From positions 186,001-250,000 of the forward strand of contig NZ_JANTYS010000006.1 in NCBI RefSeq assembly GCF_024808255.1: DNA of 64,000 nucleotides, read 5' to 3'. Position numbers and translations under genes: made by a program. The stretch is from Mucilaginibacter dorajii (GTDB taxonomy: Bacteria; Bacteroidota; Bacteroidia; Sphingobacteriales; Sphingobacteriaceae). The notes below the pieces were generated by a model. The model did no database searches. It saw only the letters and a list, made by a program, of their open reading frames with translations, and was not told the DNA's origin. Position 1 is the stretch's first letter; each line of letters starts with the position of its first letter. Of the stretch, positions 54,278 to 62,582 are shown in pieces.

Positions 54278-55462
54278 ATGAAAAAGATATATTTTATCGG
54301 AGTATTGTTGATTGCCTTTTTGGGGTACAGTTGTTCAAAACAGGGAAGGTTGGATTTTGTAGATTCCAGTTTGCCTGCCCCTGCGCAAATCACCAATGTA
54401 AAGGTTGACCCAACCCCCGGAGGAGGGGTGTTAACCTACAAGCTCCCGGCAGATGCCAACTTAGCCTATGTAAAGGCTGTTTATGAAATACAGCCAGGTG
54501 TTTTTAGGGAAGCAAAATCATCAAGGTATACAGATACGCTACGGCTTGTGGGTTTTGGCGATACATTGAAGCACGCCGTGAAAATATATAGCGTGGGTAA
54601 TAATGAAAAAGCATCTGACCCTATCTCGGTTGATGTGATACCAAAAACGCCGCCCGTTAAATCGGTATTTAAAACATCTAATTTTTCTGAAACATTTGGT
54701 GGCGTAAATATATCGTTTACCAATCCCGATAAGGCAGACCTGGCGATAGTAGTGCTGAGAGATACCACGGGGAACAACAACTGGGTAACCGTACGGACTT
54801 TTTATACAGCAGCCGTAGCAGGTAACTTTGCCGCCCGTGGATTTGAATCCAAACCACAAAAATTTGCTGTGTTTATCCGCGACAGATGGAACAATAAATC
54901 CGATACGTTAGTTAAAACACTGACGCCTAAATTTGAAATAGAAATCCCCAAAAACACCTTTAGCAAACTGGTGCTTCCTACCGATCAGACAGAACTTGCA
55001 GACCCGGGTTTTAATATCGAAAATATATGGAATGGGCTGGCCGACAGGCGGATTTATGCTTCATCAAATGCCTCATCGCTTCCGCAGTGGATTACCATTG
55101 ATTTGGGCAAAAAAGTATTGATGAGCAGGTTTAAAATGTGGATGGAGCCGAATGATCATTGCTATACAGGTTCTGGCCTGAAAAATTTTGAATTATGGGG
55201 ATCAAACTCACCGGATCCTGACGGCGGGTGGACGCAGTGGACATTACTTGGAAATTTTACAACGTTTAAACCCTCTGGCTTGCCTTTGGGCCAAAAAACC
55301 AATGAAGATATTAACTATGCCACTAACCTGGGTGCCGATTTTAATTTTGACGTACAACCGGGTGCAGTACGCTATCTGCGTTTAAAATCTTTAGAAACAT
55401 ACAGCAGCCCGGGTCAGGTAGTAATTATGGAGATGACCTTCTTCGGTCAAATAGTTCAATAA
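54278..55462 (+). CDS. DUF4959/DUF5126/DUF5000 lipoprotein, discoidin-like glycan-binding protein
   Basis: The 394-residue protein has lipobox Cys19 (AFLGYSCSKQG). Three parts follow: an N-terminal Ig/Fn3-like domain (about 35-120, LPADANLAYVKAVYEI; DUF4959 type), a middle beta domain (about 128-225, GGVNISFTNPDKADLAIVVL; DUF5126 type) and a C-terminal F5/8-type discoidin fold (about 240-392, WITIDLGKKVLMSRFKMW, NFELWGSNSPDPDGGW; DUF5000 type). Such proteins occur in the SusE/F position and are presumed surface glycan binders. It lies 42 bp after susD. Confidence 0.85.
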   Translation: MKKIYFIGVLLIAFLGYSCSKQGRLDFVDSSLPAPAQITNVKVDPTPGGGVLTYKLPADANLAYVKAVYEIQPGVFREAKSSRYTDTLRLVGFGDTLKHAVKIYSVGNNEKASDPISVDVIPKTPPVKSVFKTSNFSETFGGVNISFTNPDKADLAIVVLRDTTGNNNWVTVRTFYTAAVAGNFAARGFESKPQKFAVFIRDRWNNKSDTLVKTLTPKFEIEIPKNTFSKLVLPTDQTELADPGFNIENIWNGLADRRIYASSNASSLPQWITIDLGKKVLMSRFKMWMEPNDHCYTGSGLKNFELWGSNSPDPDGGWTQWTLLGNFTTFKPSGLPLGQKTNEDINYATNLGADFNFDVQPGAVRYLRLKSLETYSSPGQVVIMEMTFFGQIVQ

Positions 55463-55492
55463 GTTTTACTTAACCATCATAAAAAATATATT

Positions 55493-56605
55493 ATGAAGAA
55501 AATATTTTATACCAGGTTGATGTTTTTCATTGCAATCTGTGTTATTACGGCCTGTACCAAAATGGATGCTACCTACAAACAATTTGTGGTTCCGGGTGGA
55601 TTAACTTATACAGGAAAGGCTACTTCGCCTAAGGCTTACTCTGGCCTAAACAGGGTGAAAATTGCATGGTTAAGAGGGGCGGACCCATCGGTGATAAAAG
55701 CCAAGGTTTATTGGAACAATTACGCCGATTCTGTAGGTGTCGATATTCCGCCTACTGGTGATACCATAAGCGTAATGATTACCAATTTGCTTGAAAAGAA
55801 CTATACATTTGTTATCCGCACCTACGACGGGAAGGGAAATTCATCTATACCGGTAGAAGTGGTAGGTGGGTCTTATGGCGAAAAGTACCAGGCTCAATTA
55901 CTAACCAGGCCTGTAAACTCCACTTTCATAAATGCCAAAGGAAAACTTACCATTAACTGGGGTGGGGCCGATGTATCAAATGGGGCTTTCGCATCCGAAG
56001 TTAAATACACCGATGTTTTGGGAAATGTTAAATATCAAATATTTCCTGTGGAAATGAAAACGTCTGAGATACTTGATCTTAAACCTAATACAAATTATCA
56101 ATTCAGAACAATATTCAAGCCCGATTCCCTCAGTATTGATAATTTTTATACCGGTTATACTGATGGCGGCTTGTTTTCATTTGATAAAAAGGATTGGAGC
56201 ATTATTGATTTTTCAACCCAACACCCAGGTGGAGATAATGCTGTAACTAATTTTATCGATGGAACCGACGCGACACGCTGGCACACATGTGCCGGGTGTT
56301 CAAGCTATCCACACTTTGCAACTATAGATATGGGGGCGGAGCGAACTATTACACAATTTGGTGTGTGGCGCACCACCTTTGAAACCGGTGGAGATGATCG
56401 TGGCCCGGATAAGTTTCAGTTTTTTACCAGTACAGATAAAGTAACCTGGGTAAACCAGGGTACATTTAATTTTAACCGTTTAATTAATGGCGAACAGCGG
56501 TATTTAACCCCTAATAACCCAAGGGCAAGGTATTTTAAGTTTGTTGGTATTCAAGGTCCTCAATCATACATGGTGATGGGCGAAATAAGTACATATGGTT
56601 TATAA
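55493..56605 (+). CDS. DUF4998 lipoprotein with C-terminal discoidin-like domain
   Basis: The 370-residue protein has lipobox Cys21 (ICVITACTKMD), an N-terminal DUF4998-type region of two Ig-like domains (about 25-215: GLNRVKIAWLRGADPSVIKAKVYW region, ISVMITNLLEKNYTFVIRTYD) and a discoidin-like C-terminus (about 235-370, FATIDMGAERTITQFGVWR, FQFFTSTDKVTWVNQG). It follows the DUF5000 gene by 30 bp. A strong terminator 20 bases after its stop closes the operon, which therefore contains no enzyme gene. Confidence 0.85.
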   Translation: MKKIFYTRLMFFIAICVITACTKMDATYKQFVVPGGLTYTGKATSPKAYSGLNRVKIAWLRGADPSVIKAKVYWNNYADSVGVDIPPTGDTISVMITNLLEKNYTFVIRTYDGKGNSSIPVEVVGGSYGEKYQAQLLTRPVNSTFINAKGKLTINWGGADVSNGAFASEVKYTDVLGNVKYQIFPVEMKTSEILDLKPNTNYQFRTIFKPDSLSIDNFYTGYTDGGLFSFDKKDWSIIDFSTQHPGGDNAVTNFIDGTDATRWHTCAGCSSYPHFATIDMGAERTITQFGVWRTTFETGGDDRGPDKFQFFTSTDKVTWVNQGTFNFNRLINGEQRYLTPNNPRARYFKFVGIQGPQSYMVMGEISTYGL

Positions 56606-56624
56606 TACCTGGCTGTAGTAGCAT

Positions 56625-56664
56625 AATGGCTTCGTTAAGGTTCTCCCTGGCGAAGCCATTTTAC
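56625..56664 (+). terminator. Terminator of the susCD/DUF5000/DUF4998 operon
   Basis: AATGGCTTCG (56625-56634) and CGAAGCCATT (56651-56660) form a perfect 10-base stem followed by TTACTT. It contains the first possible ATG (56626) of the following long frame, showing that this ATG is not the kinase start. Confidence 0.8.
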
Positions 56665-56790
56665 TTGTTACCCCATTTTGCTATCTGCTGCTTAACAGCG
56701 TTAGTACCTATGTTATATTATCATTTAACATTGCCTACCCCATTTGAAAATATTATTTTTGAGAATCAAGGAGTTGCGGTGGTATTTTGT

Positions 56791-59736
56791 ATGTATAGGA
56801 GAAATATTGTTTCATATAGGTGCATGAGGTGTTGCATGCTGTTGGGCTGCCTGGCATTGTTGTGCCTGGTAAACCGGGCATACGGGCAGCAACCCTATGT
56901 GGTTCGCGAAAGTAATTTTGGCACCATGCACGAAGTGCCCTTCCTTGATTCGCTCTGGTATTTTCATCCCGGTGAAATGCCCGGCGGCAAACTCGCTGTA
57001 ACCAATACTACTGGCTGGGGCACCATTCATAACACTGTTTTTGGCAAAGCCGATGCGCCGCGTGGCTGGCAAGGCATGGGCTGGTTTGGTGTATGGGTAA
57101 GAGTTGATACCGCTTTGGTGAACAGAAAACTCTCTGTTCGCATTAATCATGATGGGGCATCTGAAATATTTGTAGATGGCAAACCTATTGGCGGTTACGG
57201 CAAGGTTGGGCATTCGGCACAGCAAATGGTCGCCATCCGTGCGCCCAGGGCGCTGATCCCAATTTGGTTTACCGATACCCGGCCTCACCTAATTACCATC
57301 CGTTACAGCAATTTCATTGGCGTTTACTACAATTTTTCGGGTTTCCAGTTTTGGATAGGCGATTATGAAAAACGAGCCGAAAGGGTAAGTGAAACCCAAA
57401 AGCTGTATGATTATTTGCCCATGTTTGGCGCCGCGCAGCTGATACTGGGCCTGCTGCATTTCCTGTTCTTTTTGTTTTATCCCCGGCAAAAACTCAATAT
57501 ATATTACGCGCTGTTTGTACTGCTGATAGGTATTAACGGCATAGCTGTTTACCAGTATTACCTTACCAGCTACCCCTCGGTGCAATACTTTGCAGATTTT
57601 ACTACCAACGTTTGCAAGGTGCTCATCCTGTGGTCGGCAGTGTTGTTGCTTTATGTGCTCAATTATCGCCGGGTGCCGCGGTGGCGCGTGCTTTTACTAA
57701 CTGGTATTACGGTGTTTTACCTTGCAGGTTATGCCATCAAATTTTGGATTTTACGGGTGCCCTACTGGGTCGATTATTTTACCGTGGTCTATTTTGCTTG
57801 CATGGCTGATGGCTTGTGGTCGGTAGCCCAGGTTATTAAACGCGGGCAAAAAGACGCATGGCTTGTGGGCATTGGCGTGGGTGCGGTAATACTGGTTTAC
57901 GTTTTTGCCTGGGGAGATGTATTCGGTGTATGGACTTATGAGCTTAATACCATGCGCTTGTTTGTGATGGGGGCAGGTTCATTGGTATTGCCGCTTTGCC
58001 TGTCACTTTACCTGGCGCTTGATTTTGCCCGCACTAACCAAAAGCTTACTGCAAAGCTAAGGGAGATAGAAAAACTATCGGCGCGTGCCCTTGCCCAGGA
58101 AACCGAGAAAACCGAATTGATAGCTGGCGAAGCCCGCCGGCTGGAGCAAATAGTGCAGCTGCGTACTGCCGAGCTGAAAGAGCAAGCCGATAAATTACTG
58201 GAATTGGATGCCGTAAAATCGCGTTTTTTTACCAACATAACCCATGAGTTTAAAACGCCACTTACGCTGATCATGAATCCAGCTAAGGAGTTGTTATATG
58301 CACCTACCGGCGATAGCAATAAAAACCTAAGACTGATTATCAGTAATGCCGAACGCTTACTGCAATTGATTAACCAGCTACTGGATTTAAGCAAGGTAGA
58401 AAACGGCCTGATGGATGTAAACCTTACACCGGTAGATTTGGTGGCATTAGTAAAACTCCACACCATCTCCTACGAATCGCTGGCTTTACAAAAAGGCATC
58501 ACCCTGCTTTTTACTGCCGACCGGGACACTCTTTGGATACGCACCGACAGGGATAAAATGGATAAGGTGATCCTTAACATACTATCAAACGCCTTGAAAT
58601 TTACCAACGAAGGAAAAGTAGAAATTGCACTGCTTGAAAATGCCGAAGCACCTGAAAACGCTTTTACCCTTACGGTGAGGGATACAGGAAAAGGGATCCC
58701 GGCTAATAAGCTACCTTTTATTTTTACCCGTTTTTACCAGGCCGACCCATCGGATACGCGCTTTGCGGAGGGTACGGGGATTGGGTTGGCGCTTACCAAG
58801 GAGTTGGTTGAACTGATGGGTGGGCAAATAACGGCCGAGAGTGCCGAGGGTGTGTTTACGCAGATCCGTGTAGATATGCCATACCAGGTAGCCGAAGCGG
58901 TTGCCGACCCTTTAGCAGTAAGTGTAGCCGCTGAAGTATTTATGCCGGTGATTGATATCGCTGAAGTATTAGTTGCAGATGAAAGCAGCCCGCTTATTTT
59001 GCTGATTGAGGACCATCACGAACTGCGGGAATTTATACGGCAATCGCTGGCCGGTAAGTACCGGCTAATTACCGCGGCTGATGGCGAAGAAGGCATTGCC
59101 CTTGGTCTGCAGCACATCCCCAACCTGGTTATTACCGATCTGATGATGCCCAAGGTAAGCGGTTACGAGGTGAGCGAAACGCTTAAAAAGGATGAAAAAA
59201 CCAGCCATATCCCCGTCATCATTTTAACGGCAAAGGCCGACCTGGACAGTCGTATACAGGGCATTGAAACCGGGGCCGATGCCTATCTGGCTAAGCCCTT
59301 TGACCAGCGGGAATTGCTTGCCTTGATTGAAAACCTCATTAGCGTGCGTGAGCAGTTGCGCCTGCACTACAGCACCCGCGACATGTGGCTTAAAGATACC
59401 ATCGCCCTGCCATCCATTGAGCAGGATTTTATAGCGCGCATCCGCCACGCTGTTGAAAGCCACCTGAACGAAGAAGGTTACAGCGCCGATCAACTTGCTG
59501 ACGATATGGGGCTAAGTCGCACCCAATTACACCGCAAACTAAAAGGCCTTATTGGCCAGGCCCCCGGCGAACTCATCCGCATTGTTCGCCTGCAATACGC
59601 ACACGATTTGTTGGAACGCCGTGTTGCAACCGTATCCGAGGTGGCTTATATGGTTGGTTTCGGCAGTCCTGCCAGCTTTTCGGCCAGTTTCTCGCGCCAT
59701 TTCGGCTTTGCTCCAAGTAAGGTGGTAGAGGCCTGA
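56791..59736 (+). CDS. Hybrid sensor histidine kinase with 7TMR-DISM-like sensor, receiver and AraC output
   Basis: From ATG 56791 the protein has 981 residues: signal peptide (MLLGCLALLCLVNRAYGQ), periplasmic jelly-roll (about 35-195, GWFGVWVRVDTAL), seven membrane helices (about 210-415), coiled coil (about 420-475), HisKA with His485 (NITHEFKTPLTL), HATPase (about 590-710, NILSNALKF, GTGIGLALTKELV), receiver with phosphoacceptor Asp783 (ITDLMMPKVSG) and an AraC-type DNA-binding domain (about 880-981). The frame is open to 56626, but that ATG lies in a terminator stem; ATG 56824 is an alternative. It joins sensing, phosphorelay and transcription control in one chain, likely for the adjacent surface-binding operon or the downstream genes. 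Confidence 0.88.
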   Translation: MYRRNIVSYRCMRCCMLLGCLALLCLVNRAYGQQPYVVRESNFGTMHEVPFLDSLWYFHPGEMPGGKLAVTNTTGWGTIHNTVFGKADAPRGWQGMGWFGVWVRVDTALVNRKLSVRINHDGASEIFVDGKPIGGYGKVGHSAQQMVAIRAPRALIPIWFTDTRPHLITIRYSNFIGVYYNFSGFQFWIGDYEKRAERVSETQKLYDYLPMFGAAQLILGLLHFLFFLFYPRQKLNIYYALFVLLIGINGIAVYQYYLTSYPSVQYFADFTTNVCKVLILWSAVLLLYVLNYRRVPRWRVLLLTGITVFYLAGYAIKFWILRVPYWVDYFTVVYFACMADGLWSVAQVIKRGQKDAWLVGIGVGAVILVYVFAWGDVFGVWTYELNTMRLFVMGAGSLVLPLCLSLYLALDFARTNQKLTAKLREIEKLSARALAQETEKTELIAGEARRLEQIVQLRTAELKEQADKLLELDAVKSRFFTNITHEFKTPLTLIMNPAKELLYAPTGDSNKNLRLIISNAERLLQLINQLLDLSKVENGLMDVNLTPVDLVALVKLHTISYESLALQKGITLLFTADRDTLWIRTDRDKMDKVILNILSNALKFTNEGKVEIALLENAEAPENAFTLTVRDTGKGIPANKLPFIFTRFYQADPSDTRFAEGTGIGLALTKELVELMGGQITAESAEGVFTQIRVDMPYQVAEAVADPLAVSVAAEVFMPVIDIAEVLVADESSPLILLIEDHHELREFIRQSLAGKYRLITAADGEEGIALGLQHIPNLVITDLMMPKVSGYEVSETLKKDEKTSHIPVIILTAKADLDSRIQGIETGADAYLAKPFDQRELLALIENLISVREQLRLHYSTRDMWLKDTIALPSIEQDFIARIRHAVESHLNEEGYSADQLADDMGLSRTQLHRKLKGLIGQAPGELIRIVRLQYAHDLLERRVATVSEVAYMVGFGSPASFSASFSRHFGFAPSKVVEA

Positions 59737-59768
59737 TCTTTAAAATTACTTATAGCTTTTAAGAAAAA

Positions 59769-59818
59769 TTGTTGCTTACCGATAAAAAAATGCAACAAAA
59801 TCGAAAGGATTTGCAACA
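59769..59818. promoter_or_regulatory. Three evenly spaced GCAAC half-sites upstream of the lipoprotein gene
   Basis: GTTGC at 59771-59775 is the inverse of GCAAC at 59792-59796 (TTGTTGC/GCAACAA arms), and GCAAC recurs at 59813-59817. Centres are 21 bases apart each time, about two helical turns. This could be a multi-site operator, for example for the AraC domain of the upstream kinase. Low certainty. Confidence 0.35.
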
Positions 59819-59941
59819 TGCGCGAAAGTAATTTTCTGATGGGCTATGTTTATTTGTGAATGATTTATAGCGACGCTGCAACCCTTAGGGGTAATGTTTG
59901 GCGCGGACTTAAATCACAAATAATCTTTAACCTATCTACTT

Positions 59942-60445
59942 ATGAAAATTTCTAAACCTGCTTTGGTGGTATTGCTTGCCCCAGTCATATTAAGCAGTGT
60001 AATGCTTACCTCATGCAACTTTAGTAAGGGCACCAAAAGGGACCTACTTACGGGCTTATCCTTTAGTTACAATGGATTCATTGTGCAGGATGTTTTATTG
60101 ATAGATCCGGCTAATAAACGCATGACCGATAATAAAGTACAAATAAATACTCGCATAGCAATAGTGGCACTCGGGCTAAACAACTATGGACTTAAGGATG
60201 GCAAGGTTTTCCCGGGGATGATGCTGTTGGTGACCGACAAAAAGGGAACTGTCATACTTAAAGCCGATGACCTTTTTGCCGGCGACCAGGGCCATCCGCC
60301 TGCCGAGGCCACCGAACTGCGCGGGGATATCACCGTTGCCAAACCAATGGTAGCCGGCCAAACCTATCACGTTAAAGCGCGCATTTGGGACAAAGTTAAA
60401 GCCGATAACGAGGTCAATATTGAAACAGACCTGGTTGTACAATAA
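59942..60445 (+). CDS. Hypothetical lipoprotein
   Basis: The 167-residue protein has lipobox Cys25 (SSVMLTSCNFSKG) and an all-beta appearance (LTGLSFSYNGFIVQDVLLID, GQTYHVKARIWDKV). I do not recognise a family. It starts 205 bp after the kinase and is followed by two further small genes on the same strand (gaps of 44 and 17 bp), forming a probable three-gene envelope operon. Confidence 0.75.
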   Translation: MKISKPALVVLLAPVILSSVMLTSCNFSKGTKRDLLTGLSFSYNGFIVQDVLLIDPANKRMTDNKVQINTRIAIVALGLNNYGLKDGKVFPGMMLLVTDKKGTVILKADDLFAGDQGHPPAEATELRGDITVAKPMVAGQTYHVKARIWDKVKADNEVNIETDLVVQ

Positions 60446-60489
60446 GTTATAATACCGCTCAAATTTGATAACCCTTTAAATTATTTATC

Positions 60490-60708
60490 ATGGCCATCCT
60501 ATTGCCGAGAAAACCGACCCTTATTTGCCTGGCAGTGCTGGGGCCTATTTGCATTGTGGACGGCATTGTCAAAAAAGACACCCAAGAGATCCTGGCAATG
60601 TTGGTCGTATTCATATTTGCCATAGTAACCCTGATTAACGACAGGAAGAAAAAACTGGCCGGAAAAAATGCCCGGGAACGTAGCAATCCCATGAACCCCA
60701 ACCGGTAA
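60490..60708 (+). CDS. Hypothetical small membrane protein
   Basis: This 72-residue protein has two hydrophobic stretches (about 11-27, LICLAVLGPICIVDGIV, and 33-49, EILAMLVVFIFAIVTLI) and a strongly basic tail (RKKKLAGKNARERS). No family is recognised. Its place between two envelope-protein genes with short gaps supports it as real. Overlapping minus-strand frames here are shadows. Confidence 0.55.
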   Translation: MAILLPRKPTLICLAVLGPICIVDGIVKKDTQEILAMLVVFIFAIVTLINDRKKKLAGKNARERSNPMNPNR

Positions 60709-60725
60709 CCTTAATAAATACCACC

Positions 60726-61301
60726 ATGCCCGACGAAAAAAGTTTTTGGACAACCATACCCGGAATTATTACCGGCCTGGCTGCTATTGTAACCGCTGTT
60801 ACCGGTTTAATTGTGGCGTTAAACGGGGCAGGGCTATTCAGCAAACCGGCAGCGGCAGGCAAAATATCTACCGAAACAAAACCGCTGATCAAAAAAGATG
60901 TGGATAGTTTACCAGCTAAACAGGCCGAACCGCAACAGCCGGCTGAAAGCCTGAAGGCAGTATTTTCAATGACGCGGGTAAAAATTGAAGACCATGAATA
61001 CACCATCCTTGGCGCATCGCTTGAACCTATAACGCCCGAAAGCAATTCGCTTGCAATTAAAATAAAATACAAAAACAACAGTAATTATTCGCCGGCTACT
61101 TTCTGGAACGATGGCTTCAGGCTTGCCATTGATGGGGCACTTACACCACCTACCGGCGATTTAAGTGAACTGGTTGAGCGGCACGCTGAGCTGGTTGGCA
61201 CTGTAACCTTTGAGGTGCCTAACAATGCTAAGAGCCTTGCTTTACACATCCTTGACGTGGGGAAAGATATTGCCCTACCTATTAAACTGACGCCCGATTG
61301 A
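60726..61301 (+). CDS. Hypothetical protein with N-terminal membrane anchor and DUF4352-like beta domain
   Basis: The 191-residue protein starts MPDEKSFWTTIPG, followed by a membrane helix (about 12-37, ITGLAAIVTAVTGLIVALNGAG), a low-complexity Lys/Pro/Ala linker (about 40-78) and a beta-sandwich-like domain (about 80-190: SMTRVKIEDHEYTIL, SLAIKIKYKNNS, VGTVTFEVPNNAKSLALHI) with the look of telokin-like DUF4352 domains. The similarity is by eye only. It follows the small membrane protein gene by 17 bp. Confidence 0.65.
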   Translation: MPDEKSFWTTIPGIITGLAAIVTAVTGLIVALNGAGLFSKPAAAGKISTETKPLIKKDVDSLPAKQAEPQQPAESLKAVFSMTRVKIEDHEYTILGASLEPITPESNSLAIKIKYKNNSNYSPATFWNDGFRLAIDGALTPPTGDLSELVERHAELVGTVTFEVPNNAKSLALHILDVGKDIALPIKLTPD

Positions 61302-61417
61302 TTGCGGCATGATACCAATATCTATACAAAGAAAATGCCACCCTACAACATGGATGCTTTTACCCTTTGTTTTAAGACTTATAAAAGTACAATAACGAAT
61401 CTATAAATCTACCAGGA

Positions 61418-62473
61418 ATGAAAACACTTCAAAACTACATTGCAATAACCGGGGAACAACACCTACCAAAAAGACCAGAGAAAAATGAGAACGCAAAAAT
61501 CATAACCAGATCCCCGCTTGCCGCTTTACTCATGTGTAGCTTATTAATTACTTTGTATGGTTGCGGCAAACCGTCTGATAACCCTACTCCCCCCGTAGTA
61601 AATATCTCGGCCTGTACTATTGCAAGTGATGTTGACCAGGCGCTCGGGCTCCGTAATTTTGAATATGATGATAAAGGCCTTCTTACAAAGATGACGGGGC
61701 TCAATTATTATTACGGGCCTTTCGTCAGGACTATTACATCTGCTAAAGCTGTTGACGCTTATCCTACTTCATCGGTTGATGGGCTGGGCAACCATTACAA
61801 CGGCACAATTAACATTACCTATAATTATACTGGCGGCAGCGGGAATATTTATGATGGGAATCCTGAATTTATGCACCAAATATTTAAGGGATCAAATCAG
61901 CCTTCGGCAATAATAAGCGACTCGTTGTATCAATTTAAATACGACGATGCAAAGAAACACCTCACTTCGGTTTTAATAGCGGTACCATTCGGTGGTTACA
62001 AGGACGCCAACGGCTTCGCGCTTTTCAGATATGAACTCAATTTTACCTATGACGCCAATGATAACGTAACACAAATAAAAATTGTATCTGATTTAGTAAG
62101 AAAGGTCAACGTACCTCAATCTGGGGAGAGCAGGATCGATTACCTACAAACCTCTGATGAGTTGCTGAATATAACTTATGATAATAAGCCCTCACCATAT
62201 ACGGCTATCTTCAAATACTGGAAATTTATAGGCAACGATTTTAGCGGTTTTGGCGCATATAACCTGGACAAGGTTCGTTTTTGGGCAGGCCGATGCGCAA
62301 TCCTGAGCAAAAATAACCCGGTTAAAATAACCGGGAAACTGATAACCACCAACGGCGCGGCAGCGGCGGACATTAACTCAACCCTTACCTATCAATACAA
62401 TGACAAAGATTTCCCGATTACCGTGGCACTTGATGGCTCGGGCATCAATTCTTTTACTTACAACTGCAAATAG
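61418..62473 (+). CDS. Hypothetical lipoprotein
   Basis: The 351-residue protein has a lipobox unusually far in, at Cys49 (SLLITLYGCGKPS), preceded by about 30 polar residues, so the true start may differ. The rest is beta-rich with repeated FEYDDKG, FKYDDAKK, FTYDAND and YQYNDKD motifs, which resembles the YD-type hairpin repeats of DUF4595-like lipoproteins. Function is unknown. It is 116 bp after the previous gene and 109 bp before the serine hydrolase gene. Confidence 0.7.
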   Translation: MKTLQNYIAITGEQHLPKRPEKNENAKIITRSPLAALLMCSLLITLYGCGKPSDNPTPPVVNISACTIASDVDQALGLRNFEYDDKGLLTKMTGLNYYYGPFVRTITSAKAVDAYPTSSVDGLGNHYNGTINITYNYTGGSGNIYDGNPEFMHQIFKGSNQPSAIISDSLYQFKYDDAKKHLTSVLIAVPFGGYKDANGFALFRYELNFTYDANDNVTQIKIVSDLVRKVNVPQSGESRIDYLQTSDELLNITYDNKPSPYTAIFKYWKFIGNDFSGFGAYNLDKVRFWAGRCAILSKNNPVKITGKLITTNGAAAADINSTLTYQYNDKDFPITVALDGSGINSFTYNCK

Positions 62474-62582
62474 GTTGCTGGTAGCGCAGTTCCAGTATGT
62501 TAAATATGATGAAGTGCTTGTGTGAGGCTTTCCTATGGTTAACGTGTTCAATCAATAATTAAAACTACAATACTCAACACCC

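Noticed and set aside
56626..56790. N-terminal extension of the hybrid kinase from ATG 56626
   Set aside because: The ATG lies inside the stem of a strong terminator hairpin (56625-56660), and a proper signal peptide starts further downstream.
57000..58466. Long minus-strand frames opposite the kinase (for example 56812-57288 and 58008-58466)
   Set aside because: They are antisense to a gene with clear domain motifs. Their residue composition has no family signature.
60635..61078. 147-codon minus-strand frame
   Set aside because: It overlaps two plus-strand genes of a compact operon and shows no recognisable motif.
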